This document shows, piece after piece, positions 42,874 to 51,002 of a DNA stretch of 64,000 bases. The translations under genes and the position numbers were made by a program. The notes under the pieces are model-generated. The model did no database searches. It was not told the DNA's origin and saw only the letters and a list, made by a program, of their open reading frames with translations. This stretch comes from JAJDXO01 sp965221855 (GTDB lineage: Bacteria > Pseudomonadota > Alphaproteobacteria > Rhodospirillales > UBA2165), in the NCBI GenBank assembly GCA_965221855.1, contig CBDCSV010000001.1, positions 186,001 through 250,000 on the forward strand, in the 5' to 3' direction. The first letter of the stretch is position 1. Every line of letters starts with the position of its first letter.

Positions 42874-44409
42874 ATGTCTAGGAGTCGTCTTTTACTAACC
42901 ACGACTGCTCTCGGAGCGCTGATGGCTGCGGCGCCCGCCGCGGCGCAGAAGTCCAAGGACACCCTGCGGATCGCCTTTACCGATCCCATCTCCATCGTCG
43001 ATCTCATTCACGACCCGAAGCCCGAAACCGCGTTGACCGCGCGGATCGTCTTCGACGGCCTTGTGCACTTCGACGATTTCAGCAAAGAGTTCAAACCGCT
43101 CTTGGCCAAGTCGTGGAAGCGGGTGGATGAACTGACGTTGGAGTTCGAACTTCGCGACGACGTCAAATTTCACGACGGGTCCGCGTTCGATGCCGATGAC
43201 GCCGTCTACACCATCAACTGGCTGATCGATCCGAAGACCAAGGTCCGATTCAAGACCAACTACATCTGGATCGGCAGTGTCGAGAAACTCGGGCAGCACA
43301 AGATCCGGATCAAGACCAGGAGGCCGGCGCCCGAAGGGCTGATGCGGCTTGCGAAGTCGATCCCCATGTTCCCGTCCGAAGTACACGGCGCGTTGGCGAA
43401 CAAGGCCACGTTCGGCAAGAAGCCGGTCGGCACCGGCCCGTGGCGGGTGACATCGATTTCGCCGACCGACGGCATCAAGATGAGTTCCCGAAAGATCGCT
43501 CATGGCGGGGACTTCAAGAACGCCACCAACATCAGGAACGTGCATGCGGTGCCGATTCCCAACCGGCAGACCCAGGTTGCCCAGCTGCTGACGGGCGGCG
43601 TGGATTTGGTCCGCGGGCTGCGGCGCGACCAGGTGACCAATCTTGCCGGCGACCCGCGGTTCGGCGTCACCGCGACCACCGGCATGCTCTACAGCTACAT
43701 CCTGTTCGACGCGGCAAACCGATCCGGCAAATCCGAACTGTCCGACATCAATGTCCGCAAGGCCATACTTCAGGGCATCGACCGGGAGGCGATCCAGAAG
43801 AACATCGTCGCGGGCGGGGCCGAGGACCCGGTGCCGCCGGCGCTCTGCCAGGAATATCAGCTGGGCTGCGACTTCTCGCCCGTGCCGTACAGGTTCGATG
43901 CGGCCAAGGCCAAGGCGGCATTGGCGGCCGCCGGTCATCCCAATGGCTTCGAGGTGACGGTATCCGCGCTCGGGCCGGCCGGCGTGGTGGCCGAGGCGGT
44001 CGCGGGTCAGCTGCGGAAACTCGGCATCAAGGCCGGGGTAAACCGTTTGAACTTCGGCGCCTACCGCAAACAGCAGCGGGACGGCAAGTTCCAGATTTTG
44101 GTCAGCATGTGGAGTTCCGGCGGCCTTCCGGACACATCCTCGACGGCGAACATGATGTTCGCGCCGGGGCCCCGGAACTACAACGGGGACAAACAGCTGA
44201 ACGCCCTCCGGTTGAAGGGGAACTCGGAACTCGACGAGGCAAAACGCAAGGCGGCCTACAAGGCCATGTTCGATCGCGTGAACGAGCAGGCCTATGTGAT
44301 GCCGCTCACCACCATGCCGACGGTGTTCGTGCATTCGAAGGACGTGGAGGTGTTGAAGGGATCCTTGTCGCCCTATGGGGCCTCCCTCAGCCATATCCGC
44401 TGGAAATAG
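42874..44409 (+). CDS. ABC transporter substrate-binding protein, family 5
   Basis: The 511-residue secreted protein has a signal peptide ending APAAAQ at about residue 25 and the SBP_bac_5 fold (ELRDDVKFHDGSAFDADDAVYTINWL). ALCQEYQLGCDF holds two cysteines that may form a disulfide. Family 5 proteins bind peptides, nickel or various organic solutes. No permease or ATPase genes are in the window, so the transporter is incomplete here. The ATG has GGGAGGAATAA upstream. Confidence 0.9.
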   Translation: MSRSRLLLTTTALGALMAAAPAAAQKSKDTLRIAFTDPISIVDLIHDPKPETALTARIVFDGLVHFDDFSKEFKPLLAKSWKRVDELTLEFELRDDVKFHDGSAFDADDAVYTINWLIDPKTKVRFKTNYIWIGSVEKLGQHKIRIKTRRPAPEGLMRLAKSIPMFPSEVHGALANKATFGKKPVGTGPWRVTSISPTDGIKMSSRKIAHGGDFKNATNIRNVHAVPIPNRQTQVAQLLTGGVDLVRGLRRDQVTNLAGDPRFGVTATTGMLYSYILFDAANRSGKSELSDINVRKAILQGIDREAIQKNIVAGGAEDPVPPALCQEYQLGCDFSPVPYRFDAAKAKAALAAAGHPNGFEVTVSALGPAGVVAEAVAGQLRKLGIKAGVNRLNFGAYRKQQRDGKFQILVSMWSSGGLPDTSSTANMMFAPGPRNYNGDKQLNALRLKGNSELDEAKRKAAYKAMFDRVNEQAYVMPLTTMPTVFVHSKDVEVLKGSLSPYGASLSHIRWK

Positions 44410-44419
44410 GGGTTGCGTG

Positions 44420-44438
44420 GGCCGGCCATGGGCCGGCC
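44420..44438 (+). terminator. hairpin after the solute-binding protein gene
   Basis: GGCCGGCC-atg-GGCCGGCC is a perfect 8-bp stem 11 bases after the stop, followed by GCGCTTTCC. The T tract is short, so strength is uncertain. Confidence 0.4.
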
Positions 44439-44457
44439 GCGCTTTCCATGTTGCGGC

Positions 44458-44483
44458 AATATATTTAACATGTTAAATATATT
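44458..44483. promoter_or_regulatory. 26-bp perfect AT palindrome, likely operator
   Basis: The half-site AATATATTTAACA is followed immediately by its exact reverse complement. All bases but two are A or T, in strongly GC-rich surroundings. It ends 32 bases before the GTG of the third ThDP enzyme gene. Position and symmetry suggest a dimeric repressor site or overlap with a -10 element. Confidence 0.6.
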
Positions 44484-44515
44484 TCGGATTGATCATCTGA
44501 GATAGGGGCCGGCTT

Positions 44516-46189
44516 GTGTTGAAGAACCTCGAGACCCGGTTGATGAGCGCCGGGGAGGCGATCGTTCAGACGTTGGTTGCCAACGGGGTCGATACGGTCT
44601 TCGGTATCCCGGGCGCCCAGACCTACCCCATTTTCGATGCCCTGGACCGGGCGAAAAGCAGTATCCGCACCATCGGTACCCGGCACGAACAGGCGGCGGC
44701 CTACATGGCGTTCGGTTACGCCAAGGCCACGGGCCGCCTCGGCGTTTATTCGGTGGTACCGGGACCGGGGGTGCTGAACACCACAGCGGCGCTGTCGACC
44801 GCGTGGGGCGCCAGCCAGCCGGTGCTTTGCGTCACCTCTCAGGTGCCGCGCGACTTCCTGGGCAAGGGGAGGGGTGCGCTCCACGAAATTCCCGATCAAC
44901 TTGCGACCTTGAACTCGCTCATCAAATGGGCGGTGCGGATCGACAACCCGGCGGATGCGCCGGAAATCGTCAACGAGGCCGTGCGGGTCGCGACCTCGGG
45001 CCGGCCCGGTCCGGTCTCGGTGGAAATGTGCTGGGACGATTTGGGCAAGTCGGAGATGGTCGGCCTCCTGCCGCCCGCCGAGCCGGATCCGCACCCGGAA
45101 ATCGGCAAGGCGGAATTGAGGAAGGCGGCGGATATGCTCATCGCCGCGGAGCGTCCGATGATCTTTGCCGGCAGCGGGGCACAGCACGCCGCCGACGAAG
45201 TTCTCGCCCTCGCCGAGGAACTGAAGGCCCCGGTCGCCGCGTTTCGGGGCGGCCGCGGGGTGGTATCCGAAGATCACGAACTGGGCGTGTCGAGCCTCGC
45301 CGGACACGATCTGTGGCGCGAGTGCGATGTGCTGCTGGGAATCGGCTCCCGGCTGGAGATGCCGTACATGCGCTGGTCGCTGGACATGTTCAAGGCGCAA
45401 TCCGAACCGCTCCCACCGCCGCATCTCATTCGGGTGGACATCGATCCGGAGGAGATGGAGCGGCTGGTGCCGCATGTTCCGCTGGTCGCGGATTCCGCGG
45501 ACGGCGCCGCCGCGCTGCTGGATGCGATCAAGGGCAGGCGCACGCCGCCGGACGGCGCCGTCGAGCGGATCCAGAAGTCGAAGGCCTGGGCCGAAGAAAA
45601 GGCCGATTGGGTCAAGCCCCATAAACAGTACCTGGACGTCATCCGGGAGGTGCTGCCGCGCGACGGCTTTTTCGTCGAGGAGCTCTGTCAGACGGGGTTC
45701 ACCTCGAACTTCGCCTATCCCGTATTGGAGCCCCGCACCTATGTGTCCTGCGGGTTCCAGGGCACGTTGGGATTCGGCTTTCCGACCGCGCTCGGCGTCA
45801 AGGCGGCGCACCCGGACAAGCCGGTGGTCTCGATCATCGGGGACGGCGGATTCATGTTCGGGGTCCAGGAACTGTCGACCGCGGCCCAATACAATCTGGG
45901 CGTCGTCACCGTGCTGTTCAACAACTCGACCTTCGGCAACGTGCGCCGCGATCTTCGGAAGTTCTACAAGGGCCGGACCATTGCCACGGATTTCCACAAC
46001 CCGGACTTCCCCGCGCTGGCGGAGAGCTGCGGCGTCGACGGACATCGGGTGACATCGCCGGACGAGCTCAAGCCGGTGCTCGCCGCGGCGCTGGAGAAGG
46101 ACGAGCCGGCACTGATCGAAGTGATAATCGACAAGACGACGGAACGCAGCCCTTGGCGCTACATCCTGATGTTCTACGATGACGTCTAG
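44516..46189 (+). CDS. thiamine-pyrophosphate-dependent enzyme, no. 3
   Basis: The 557-residue protein is of the acetolactate synthase type: IGTRHEQAAAYMAFGYAKATGR with catalytic Glu58 and the ThDP motif GDGGFMFGVQELSTAAQYNL to FNN (from about residue 442). The start is GTG at 44516 behind AGGGG; an ATG at 44543 (MSAGEAIV) is possible. It is followed after 38 bases by aldehyde dehydrogenase. That pair is consistent with decarboxylation of a 2-oxo acid to an aldehyde and oxidation to the acid. Confidence 0.88.
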   Translation: MLKNLETRLMSAGEAIVQTLVANGVDTVFGIPGAQTYPIFDALDRAKSSIRTIGTRHEQAAAYMAFGYAKATGRLGVYSVVPGPGVLNTTAALSTAWGASQPVLCVTSQVPRDFLGKGRGALHEIPDQLATLNSLIKWAVRIDNPADAPEIVNEAVRVATSGRPGPVSVEMCWDDLGKSEMVGLLPPAEPDPHPEIGKAELRKAADMLIAAERPMIFAGSGAQHAADEVLALAEELKAPVAAFRGGRGVVSEDHELGVSSLAGHDLWRECDVLLGIGSRLEMPYMRWSLDMFKAQSEPLPPPHLIRVDIDPEEMERLVPHVPLVADSADGAAALLDAIKGRRTPPDGAVERIQKSKAWAEEKADWVKPHKQYLDVIREVLPRDGFFVEELCQTGFTSNFAYPVLEPRTYVSCGFQGTLGFGFPTALGVKAAHPDKPVVSIIGDGGFMFGVQELSTAAQYNLGVVTVLFNNSTFGNVRRDLRKFYKGRTIATDFHNPDFPALAESCGVDGHRVTSPDELKPVLAAALEKDEPALIEVIIDKTTERSPWRYILMFYDDV

Positions 46190-46227
46190 ACGCTAAGCCA
46201 AACCAAGCATCGGAGAGGAATAGGAAG

Positions 46228-47736
46228 ATGAACGTGATGGCCAATGACATGAGCCGGCTGGTGTCCAGCGCCCGGTCCTTTCTTCAGCGGGATCAGAAGC
46301 TGCTGATCGGTGGCGAGTGGGTGGACAGCGCGGGCGGCGATACGTTCGACGTCATCGACCCGTCGAGCGGCGAAGCCGTCACCAAGGCGCCGCGCGGCAA
46401 CGCCGAAGATATCGACCGGGCGGTCCAGGCCGCGACCGCGGCGCTCAATGACCCGGCCTGGCGTGACATGCAGCCCAGCGACCGCGAGCGGCTGATGCAC
46501 CGCTTCGCGGACGTCATCGAGGCGCACGCCGAGGAACTCGGGCAAATGGAAGCGCTCGATGTCGGTATGCCGAGCCTCATCGGTCAGCACGCCGAGGTCG
46601 GAAACGTCCTGGCGACGCTTCGCTACATGGCCGGCTGGCCGACCAAGATCACAGGCGATACCCTCAATATCGGCGAGGCGCTGCCCGAAAAGCGGTTCTT
46701 CGCCTATACCGCCCGCGAGCCGGTCGGCGTCGTCGGGGCCATCGTGCCGTGGAACGTGCCGCTGATGATCGCCATGTGGAAGATCGCACCGGCATTGGCG
46801 GCGGGCTGCACCATCATTTTGAAGCCCTCCGAAGTGACGCCGCTCGGCGCGCTGCGTTTGGGCGAGCTCGCTCTCGATGCCGGCGTGCCGCCCGGGGTGA
46901 TCAACATCGTTACCGGATTCGGCGCCGAGGCGGGGGAGGCCATGGTCGCCCACCCGGGGGTGGCGAAAATCTCCTTCACCGGTTCGGTCGCCACGGGCAA
47001 GGCGATCAACAAGCTGGCGACCGATACCTTGAAGAACGTGACTCTCGAACTTGGCGGCAAATCGCCGGTCGTCATGCTGGATGACGCCGACGTGGACAAG
47101 GCCGCCCCGGCGATTGCCCGCGGCATCTTCGGCAATTCCGGCCAGGTTTGCGTGGCGGGATCGCGGCTTTACGTACAGGGCAACGTCTTCGACCAAACCG
47201 TGGAGCGGCTGGCCAAGGAAGCGCGCTCGCTGAAGCTCGGACCGGGCCTGCACCCGGAATCCCAGATGGGCCCGCTGGTCTCCGCCCAGCACCGGGACAA
47301 GGTGATGGGCTACATCGAGGCCGGTCTCGAAGAAGGCGGCGAAGCGGTTGCCGGGGGCAAGGCGGTCGACGGACCCGGCTACTACGTGGAGCCGACCGTT
47401 CTGGTCCGGCCGCCCCAATCATCGACCGTCGTCCAGGAAGAAATCTTCGGTCCCGTGATCACGGCGATTCCCTTCGACGATCTGGAAGACGCCGCCCGGC
47501 TCGCCAACGACACGAGTTACGGTCTGGCGTCCTATATCTGGGGAAGCGACGTTCAGCGGATTCACCGGTTGATCCCCCGCATCCGGGCGGGCTCGGTGTT
47601 CGTCAACTCGTCGCCGTTCCCCCATCCGGCGATGCCCCTCGGCGGCTACAAGCAGTCGGGAATAGGCAAGGACCTCGGCGAGGAAGCGATCCGCCACTAT
47701 ACCGAATTGAAATCGGTGATGATCGGTCTGAACTAG
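46228..47736 (+). CDS. NAD(P)-dependent aldehyde dehydrogenase
   Basis: The 502-residue enzyme has the full family pattern: VPWNVPLMIAMWKIAPALAAG, LELGGKSPVVM with Glu274, and FGNSGQVCVAGSR with the catalytic Cys308. The C-terminal PHPAMPLGGYKQSGIGKDLG is also typical. It oxidises an aldehyde to the acid. The start ATG has GAGAGGAATAGGAAG upstream. It ends the plus arm of the cluster; the neighbouring ThDP enzyme may provide the aldehyde. Confidence 0.94.
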   Translation: MNVMANDMSRLVSSARSFLQRDQKLLIGGEWVDSAGGDTFDVIDPSSGEAVTKAPRGNAEDIDRAVQAATAALNDPAWRDMQPSDRERLMHRFADVIEAHAEELGQMEALDVGMPSLIGQHAEVGNVLATLRYMAGWPTKITGDTLNIGEALPEKRFFAYTAREPVGVVGAIVPWNVPLMIAMWKIAPALAAGCTIILKPSEVTPLGALRLGELALDAGVPPGVINIVTGFGAEAGEAMVAHPGVAKISFTGSVATGKAINKLATDTLKNVTLELGGKSPVVMLDDADVDKAAPAIARGIFGNSGQVCVAGSRLYVQGNVFDQTVERLAKEARSLKLGPGLHPESQMGPLVSAQHRDKVMGYIEAGLEEGGEAVAGGKAVDGPGYYVEPTVLVRPPQSSTVVQEEIFGPVITAIPFDDLEDAARLANDTSYGLASYIWGSDVQRIHRLIPRIRAGSVFVNSSPFPHPAMPLGGYKQSGIGKDLGEEAIRHYTELKSVMIGLN

Positions 47737-47838
47737 GGCCGAGGGCGTCGGCGGAATAGCGATTTCGACGGCGGCGGCCGGGCGAGGGGATTGGCCCTTG
47801 CCCGTCCCATCGGTTCCGCCTATTAACGGCTCACCCGT

Positions 47839-47916
<78 letters not shown>

Positions 47917-48042
47917 TTCCGAAACATCTCCGAATTGCCCCGGTCCGTTAACCGCCGTTTAACCGGCGATTCCTAAATTCTCGACAAAGGCTGGAAGACG
48001 CACAGTTCATGTGTGTAATGGGCCTGCTTGGAAGAAGCATGG

Positions 48043-48360
48043 GTGGGTATAGTCGTGTCTATTGTCACGAATGCTGCGCTTCAAAATCCTCATGAATTGG
48101 AGCGGTTCGACAAAATCCAACGCCAGCGCCTCGAGGCTTGGCGGCTTCTCGAACGGGAAGCGAAGGCACGGAAGCGGCGGATCGCGCTCAGGCGTGAACA
48201 GCGCGCCAAGGCCGAAGCCGCGGCGCGGCGCATGCGGCGCATGCGGGCATTCAAATCATCCGGTGGGTGGGCAGTGGCCGTCGCCGGCGTTTTCGTCACG
48301 GCGGCGTGGTTCTCCACCGATTTCATCGTCTGGCTCGATCGTCTCCGCCACGGGTTCTAG
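48043..48360 (+). CDS. small basic protein with a C-terminal membrane helix, unknown
   Basis: The product is about 105 residues. The middle part (HELERFDKIQRQRLEAWRLLEREAKARKRRIALRREQR) is a highly charged helix, probably coiled coil, and a membrane segment follows (WAVAVAGVFVTAAWFSTDFIVWL). The start is uncertain: GTG at 48043, GTG at 48055 and TTG at 48028 are in frame. No family is recognised. A hairpin follows the stop directly. Confidence 0.5.
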   Translation: MGIVVSIVTNAALQNPHELERFDKIQRQRLEAWRLLEREAKARKRRIALRREQRAKAEAAARRMRRMRAFKSSGGWAVAVAGVFVTAAWFSTDFIVWLDRLRHGF

Positions 48361-48361
48361 G

Positions 48362-48383
48362 CCGCCGGTCCCACCAACCGGCG
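48362..48383 (+). terminator. hairpin directly after the small basic protein gene
   Basis: CCGCCGGT-cccacca-ACCGGCGG forms an 8-bp stem two bases after the stop TAG. There is no T tract. The following 269 bases up to 48652 hold no convincing gene; a minus-strand stretch ending near 48434 reads like a short protein tail but is out of frame with anything upstream. Confidence 0.4.
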
Positions 48384-48652
48384 GAACCGCCGACGCGGCC
48401 CGGGTTCACCCGGGAGGAAACCAAGAGGAAGCGTCAAGGCTTCCCGACGTTGTTCTTGAGGCCGAGGATGTAGGCGGCGATGCCGCCTGTCTCCTCCGCC
48501 TTGAGAATGAGGTATTGCAGGGGCTGCCCGGCCGGACCTCGACATGGGCCGGAAAGCAATCGCCGGCGGCGCGGCAGAAAACCATGGCGGAATTGCCCAT
48601 CTTGCGCATAATGCGCGAAAACGAGGTGAGCCCTGAACCGGGGGTGAACGGG

Positions 48653-48949
48653 ATGAAAGTGCGGATTTATCAGCCGGCCAAGACCGCCATGCAGTCGGGA
48701 TCGGCGAACACCCGGAAGTGGCGGCTGGAGCATGAACCCCAGGAGGCCGCACGGGCCGACCGGCTGATGGGCTGGATCGGTTCGGGCGATACCCGCAGTC
48801 AACTGCGCATGACCTTCGATACCAGGGAAGAAGCCATCGCCTTCGCGGAGAAGAAGGGATACGAATATACGGTCGACGAGCCGCATCGAAGACGGGTGAA
48901 ACCCAAAAGCTACGCCGACAATTTTCGCTGGGACAGAGTGGAGCCGTAA
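48653..48949 (+). CDS. NADH dehydrogenase accessory subunit (NDUFS4-like, ETC complex I)
   Basis: The 98-residue protein matches the ETC_C1_NDUFA4/NDUFS4 family: MKVRIYQPAKTAMQSGSANTRKWRLEHEP at the N-terminus, LMGWIGSGDTRSQLRMTFDTREEAIAFAEKKGYEYTV in the centre, and KSYADNFRWDR near the end. The family is a peripheral subunit of complex I in alphaproteobacteria and mitochondria. The ATG at 48653 was chosen because homology starts there; the longer open frame upstream is not family-like. tRNA-Arg follows 38 bases later. Confidence 0.9.
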   Translation: MKVRIYQPAKTAMQSGSANTRKWRLEHEPQEAARADRLMGWIGSGDTRSQLRMTFDTREEAIAFAEKKGYEYTVDEPHRRRVKPKSYADNFRWDRVEP

Positions 48950-48986
48950 AGGTTCCGCTTACCGGTTCCGGCTAGAAAGCCGACAC

Positions 48987-49063
48987 GGCCCCGTAGCTCA
49001 ACTGGATAGAGCAGCGGACTTCTAATCCGCAGGTCGCAGGTTCGAATCCTGCCGGGGTCGCCA
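48987..49063 (+). tRNA. tRNA-Arg (anticodon UCU)
   Basis: Acceptor GGCCCCG pairs with CGGGGTC (one G-U). D-arm AGCTCAACTGGATAGAGC, anticodon arm GCGGACTTCTAATCCGC with anticodon TCT, and T-arm GGTTCGAATC are present. The 3' CCA is encoded at 49061-49063. Confidence 0.97.
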
Positions 49064-49091
49064 TATTTGAAAGTTCAGGGGAGGAGAAAAG

Positions 49092-49811
49092 ATGGCCGAA
49101 CAAACATTTCTGACGGTGGACGGCAGCGAAATGGAGTGCCTGATATCGGCGCCGGCGGGCGATGGCCCGCACCCGGGCCTGGTGCTCGCACCGCATTTGC
49201 CGGCCGATCAAGGGCTCAAGGCGGATGCGTTTTCCGACGGCGTCGCCGACCGCTACGCGGAGGCCGGCTATGTCTGCGCCATGCCTCGGGTCTTTCATCG
49301 CCAGCCCCTGGACCGGGCCCGGCCCGACAAGCTGGCCGCCATGAACGACGACGAGGTGATGCGGGATTTGACCGCCGCCCGCGAACTGCTCGAGGCGCGG
49401 GACGACGTGAACGCCGGCCGGATCGGAATCCTCGGCCATTGCACGGGCGGGCGGATGACCGTTCTCGCCCTGACCCGGGATCCCAGCTATAAGGCGGGCA
49501 TCGACTTCTGGGGCGGCCGGGTGCACTTGCCCTGGGGCGATGGACTGCCGGCGCCCCTGGACGGGGTCGGGAACATTTCCGTGCCGCTGGCCGGGTTCTT
49601 CGGCAACGAGGATCAAAGCCCGTCGCCGGAGCAGGTGGACGAGTTGGAGGCCGCGCTCGAGGCCGCCGGCAAGAGCTGCGAGTTCCACCGCTATGACGGG
49701 GCCGGCCACGCCTTTCAGAATTTCGCCAACGAGGAGCGCTACCGCGAGGATGCCTCGGAGGATGCCTGGGCCAAGGCGATCGCGTTTCTCGACCGGCACC
49801 TGAAGGCGTAG
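49092..49811 (+). CDS. dienelactone hydrolase family protein
   Basis: The 239-residue alpha/beta hydrolase has a Cys-type nucleophile elbow GHCTGG (Cys117), the acid Asp174 in FFGNEDQSPSP and His206 in GAGHAFQN. This Cys-Asp-His triad is that of dienelactone hydrolases, which open lactones formed in aromatic degradation. The ATG follows GGGGAGGAGAAAAG. It begins a plus-strand pair with the following unknown gene. Confidence 0.88.
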   Translation: MAEQTFLTVDGSEMECLISAPAGDGPHPGLVLAPHLPADQGLKADAFSDGVADRYAEAGYVCAMPRVFHRQPLDRARPDKLAAMNDDEVMRDLTAARELLEARDDVNAGRIGILGHCTGGRMTVLALTRDPSYKAGIDFWGGRVHLPWGDGLPAPLDGVGNISVPLAGFFGNEDQSPSPEQVDELEAALEAAGKSCEFHRYDGAGHAFQNFANEERYREDASEDAWAKAIAFLDRHLKA

Positions 49812-49873
49812 CCGAGGGTCGCCTATTCCGGCCGTAGCCAGTAGAGTTGTCCGCTCAAGGGAGGATGAATTCC

Positions 49874-50998
49874 ATGGCGCAGGATCTCATGCTGGTGGGG
49901 AGCATTCCCTACGACACGGCGGAAGACGTATTCCGGGCGATCGGGCCCACCCTGGGCGAGTATCTTCCGTTCATGCCCGACGGGGAGATCGGCGAGCGCC
50001 TCTACTGGGTCAATCACGTCGCCTACCGGGTGCTGCACGGCCACCCGGACCTCGAGACGGTTCACCGGCCCATGACCGAGGACGGCGTCGAACTCTGGCA
50101 CGGCGAGGGCGACGACAACATGTGGTCGTTCCGGGTCAAGCCGGGCGTGAAGAAGGTGCGGTTCGGCCACACCGGCTGGCGCCTCGGCTACGCCAAGGAC
50201 GCCATCAACTCGTATTTCGTATTCAACACCTTGCGGACGGACGGGGTGATCCCGGCGGATGTCCGTTTCCAGGTCTGCCTGCCGCTCCCGGCCAGCGCCG
50301 TTTTTCGCTGGCTCGCCGACAAGGACGGGTATCCGGCCCTGCGCGACGGGTTCACGGAATCCATGCACCACGAGGTGGAAACCATCTTCACCCATATCCC
50401 GCACGAGGATTTGGCGATCCAATGGGATTGCGCCATCGAGGACACGATCATCGAACAGGCGCTGGAAAAGGCGGGCGGCCTGACCGACGAGGTCAAGGCG
50501 GTGGCGGCGGACATATTCGGACCGGCGAACGACTTGTGCGCCCACATCCCCGAAGAGGTCACTCTCGGATACCATGCCTGCTATGGAACGTCCGGCGGCT
50601 GGCCGCGGCGGGAGCCGGATGACCTGACCGGTGCCGTCCTGTTGTGCAACGCGGCGGTCGCGGCGTCGGGCCGGCGGGTGGATTTTCTTCATCTTCCCAC
50701 CGTTGCCTCCAAGGGCGACGACTACCTCAAACCGCTCGGCGATCTCGATCATCGCGGCGCGCGCGTCTACATGGGTCTGATCCACGCACTGCACGGCGAA
50801 GGCGGCATGCGGGCGCAGATGGAGGCGGTAAAGGCCGAAATTCCCGACTTCGGCATCGCCGCGCCCTGCGGCTTCGGGCGCGGTCCGGGCAAGATGTCGG
50901 ACCAGAAAGGACTGGATAAGGCGAACGCCTACATGGACGGCCTCATCGCCGACCACATCCAGGCGGTCCGGCTGCTTCGCGAGGTGCGGGACGGCTGA
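49874..50998 (+). CDS. uncharacterised protein, possibly UROD/MetE-like barrel
   Basis: The product has 374 residues and is soluble, without signal peptide. The start MAQDLMLVGSIPYDTAEDVF and the even spread of His, Cys and acidic residues (for example GYHACYGTSGGWPRREPDD, RRVDFLHLPTVASKGDDY and APCGFGRG near the end) resemble the UROD/cobalamin-independent methionine synthase-like barrel superfamily. This assignment is tentative. The ATG at 49874 is nine bases behind GGGAGG. Between dienelactone hydrolase and ring-opening amidohydrolase it probably belongs to the same catabolic route. Confidence 0.65.
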   Translation: MAQDLMLVGSIPYDTAEDVFRAIGPTLGEYLPFMPDGEIGERLYWVNHVAYRVLHGHPDLETVHRPMTEDGVELWHGEGDDNMWSFRVKPGVKKVRFGHTGWRLGYAKDAINSYFVFNTLRTDGVIPADVRFQVCLPLPASAVFRWLADKDGYPALRDGFTESMHHEVETIFTHIPHEDLAIQWDCAIEDTIIEQALEKAGGLTDEVKAVAADIFGPANDLCAHIPEEVTLGYHACYGTSGGWPRREPDDLTGAVLLCNAAVAASGRRVDFLHLPTVASKGDDYLKPLGDLDHRGARVYMGLIHALHGEGGMRAQMEAVKAEIPDFGIAAPCGFGRGPGKMSDQKGLDKANAYMDGLIADHIQAVRLLREVRDG

Positions 50999-51002
50999 GG
51001 GG

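Noticed and set aside
48434..48652. Minus-strand stretch reading like the end of a cytochrome c or similar protein (LKAEETGGIAAYILGLKNN)
   Set aside because: It has no frame-consistent upstream part, haem motif or start. It might be a decayed remnant, but I cannot support it as a gene.
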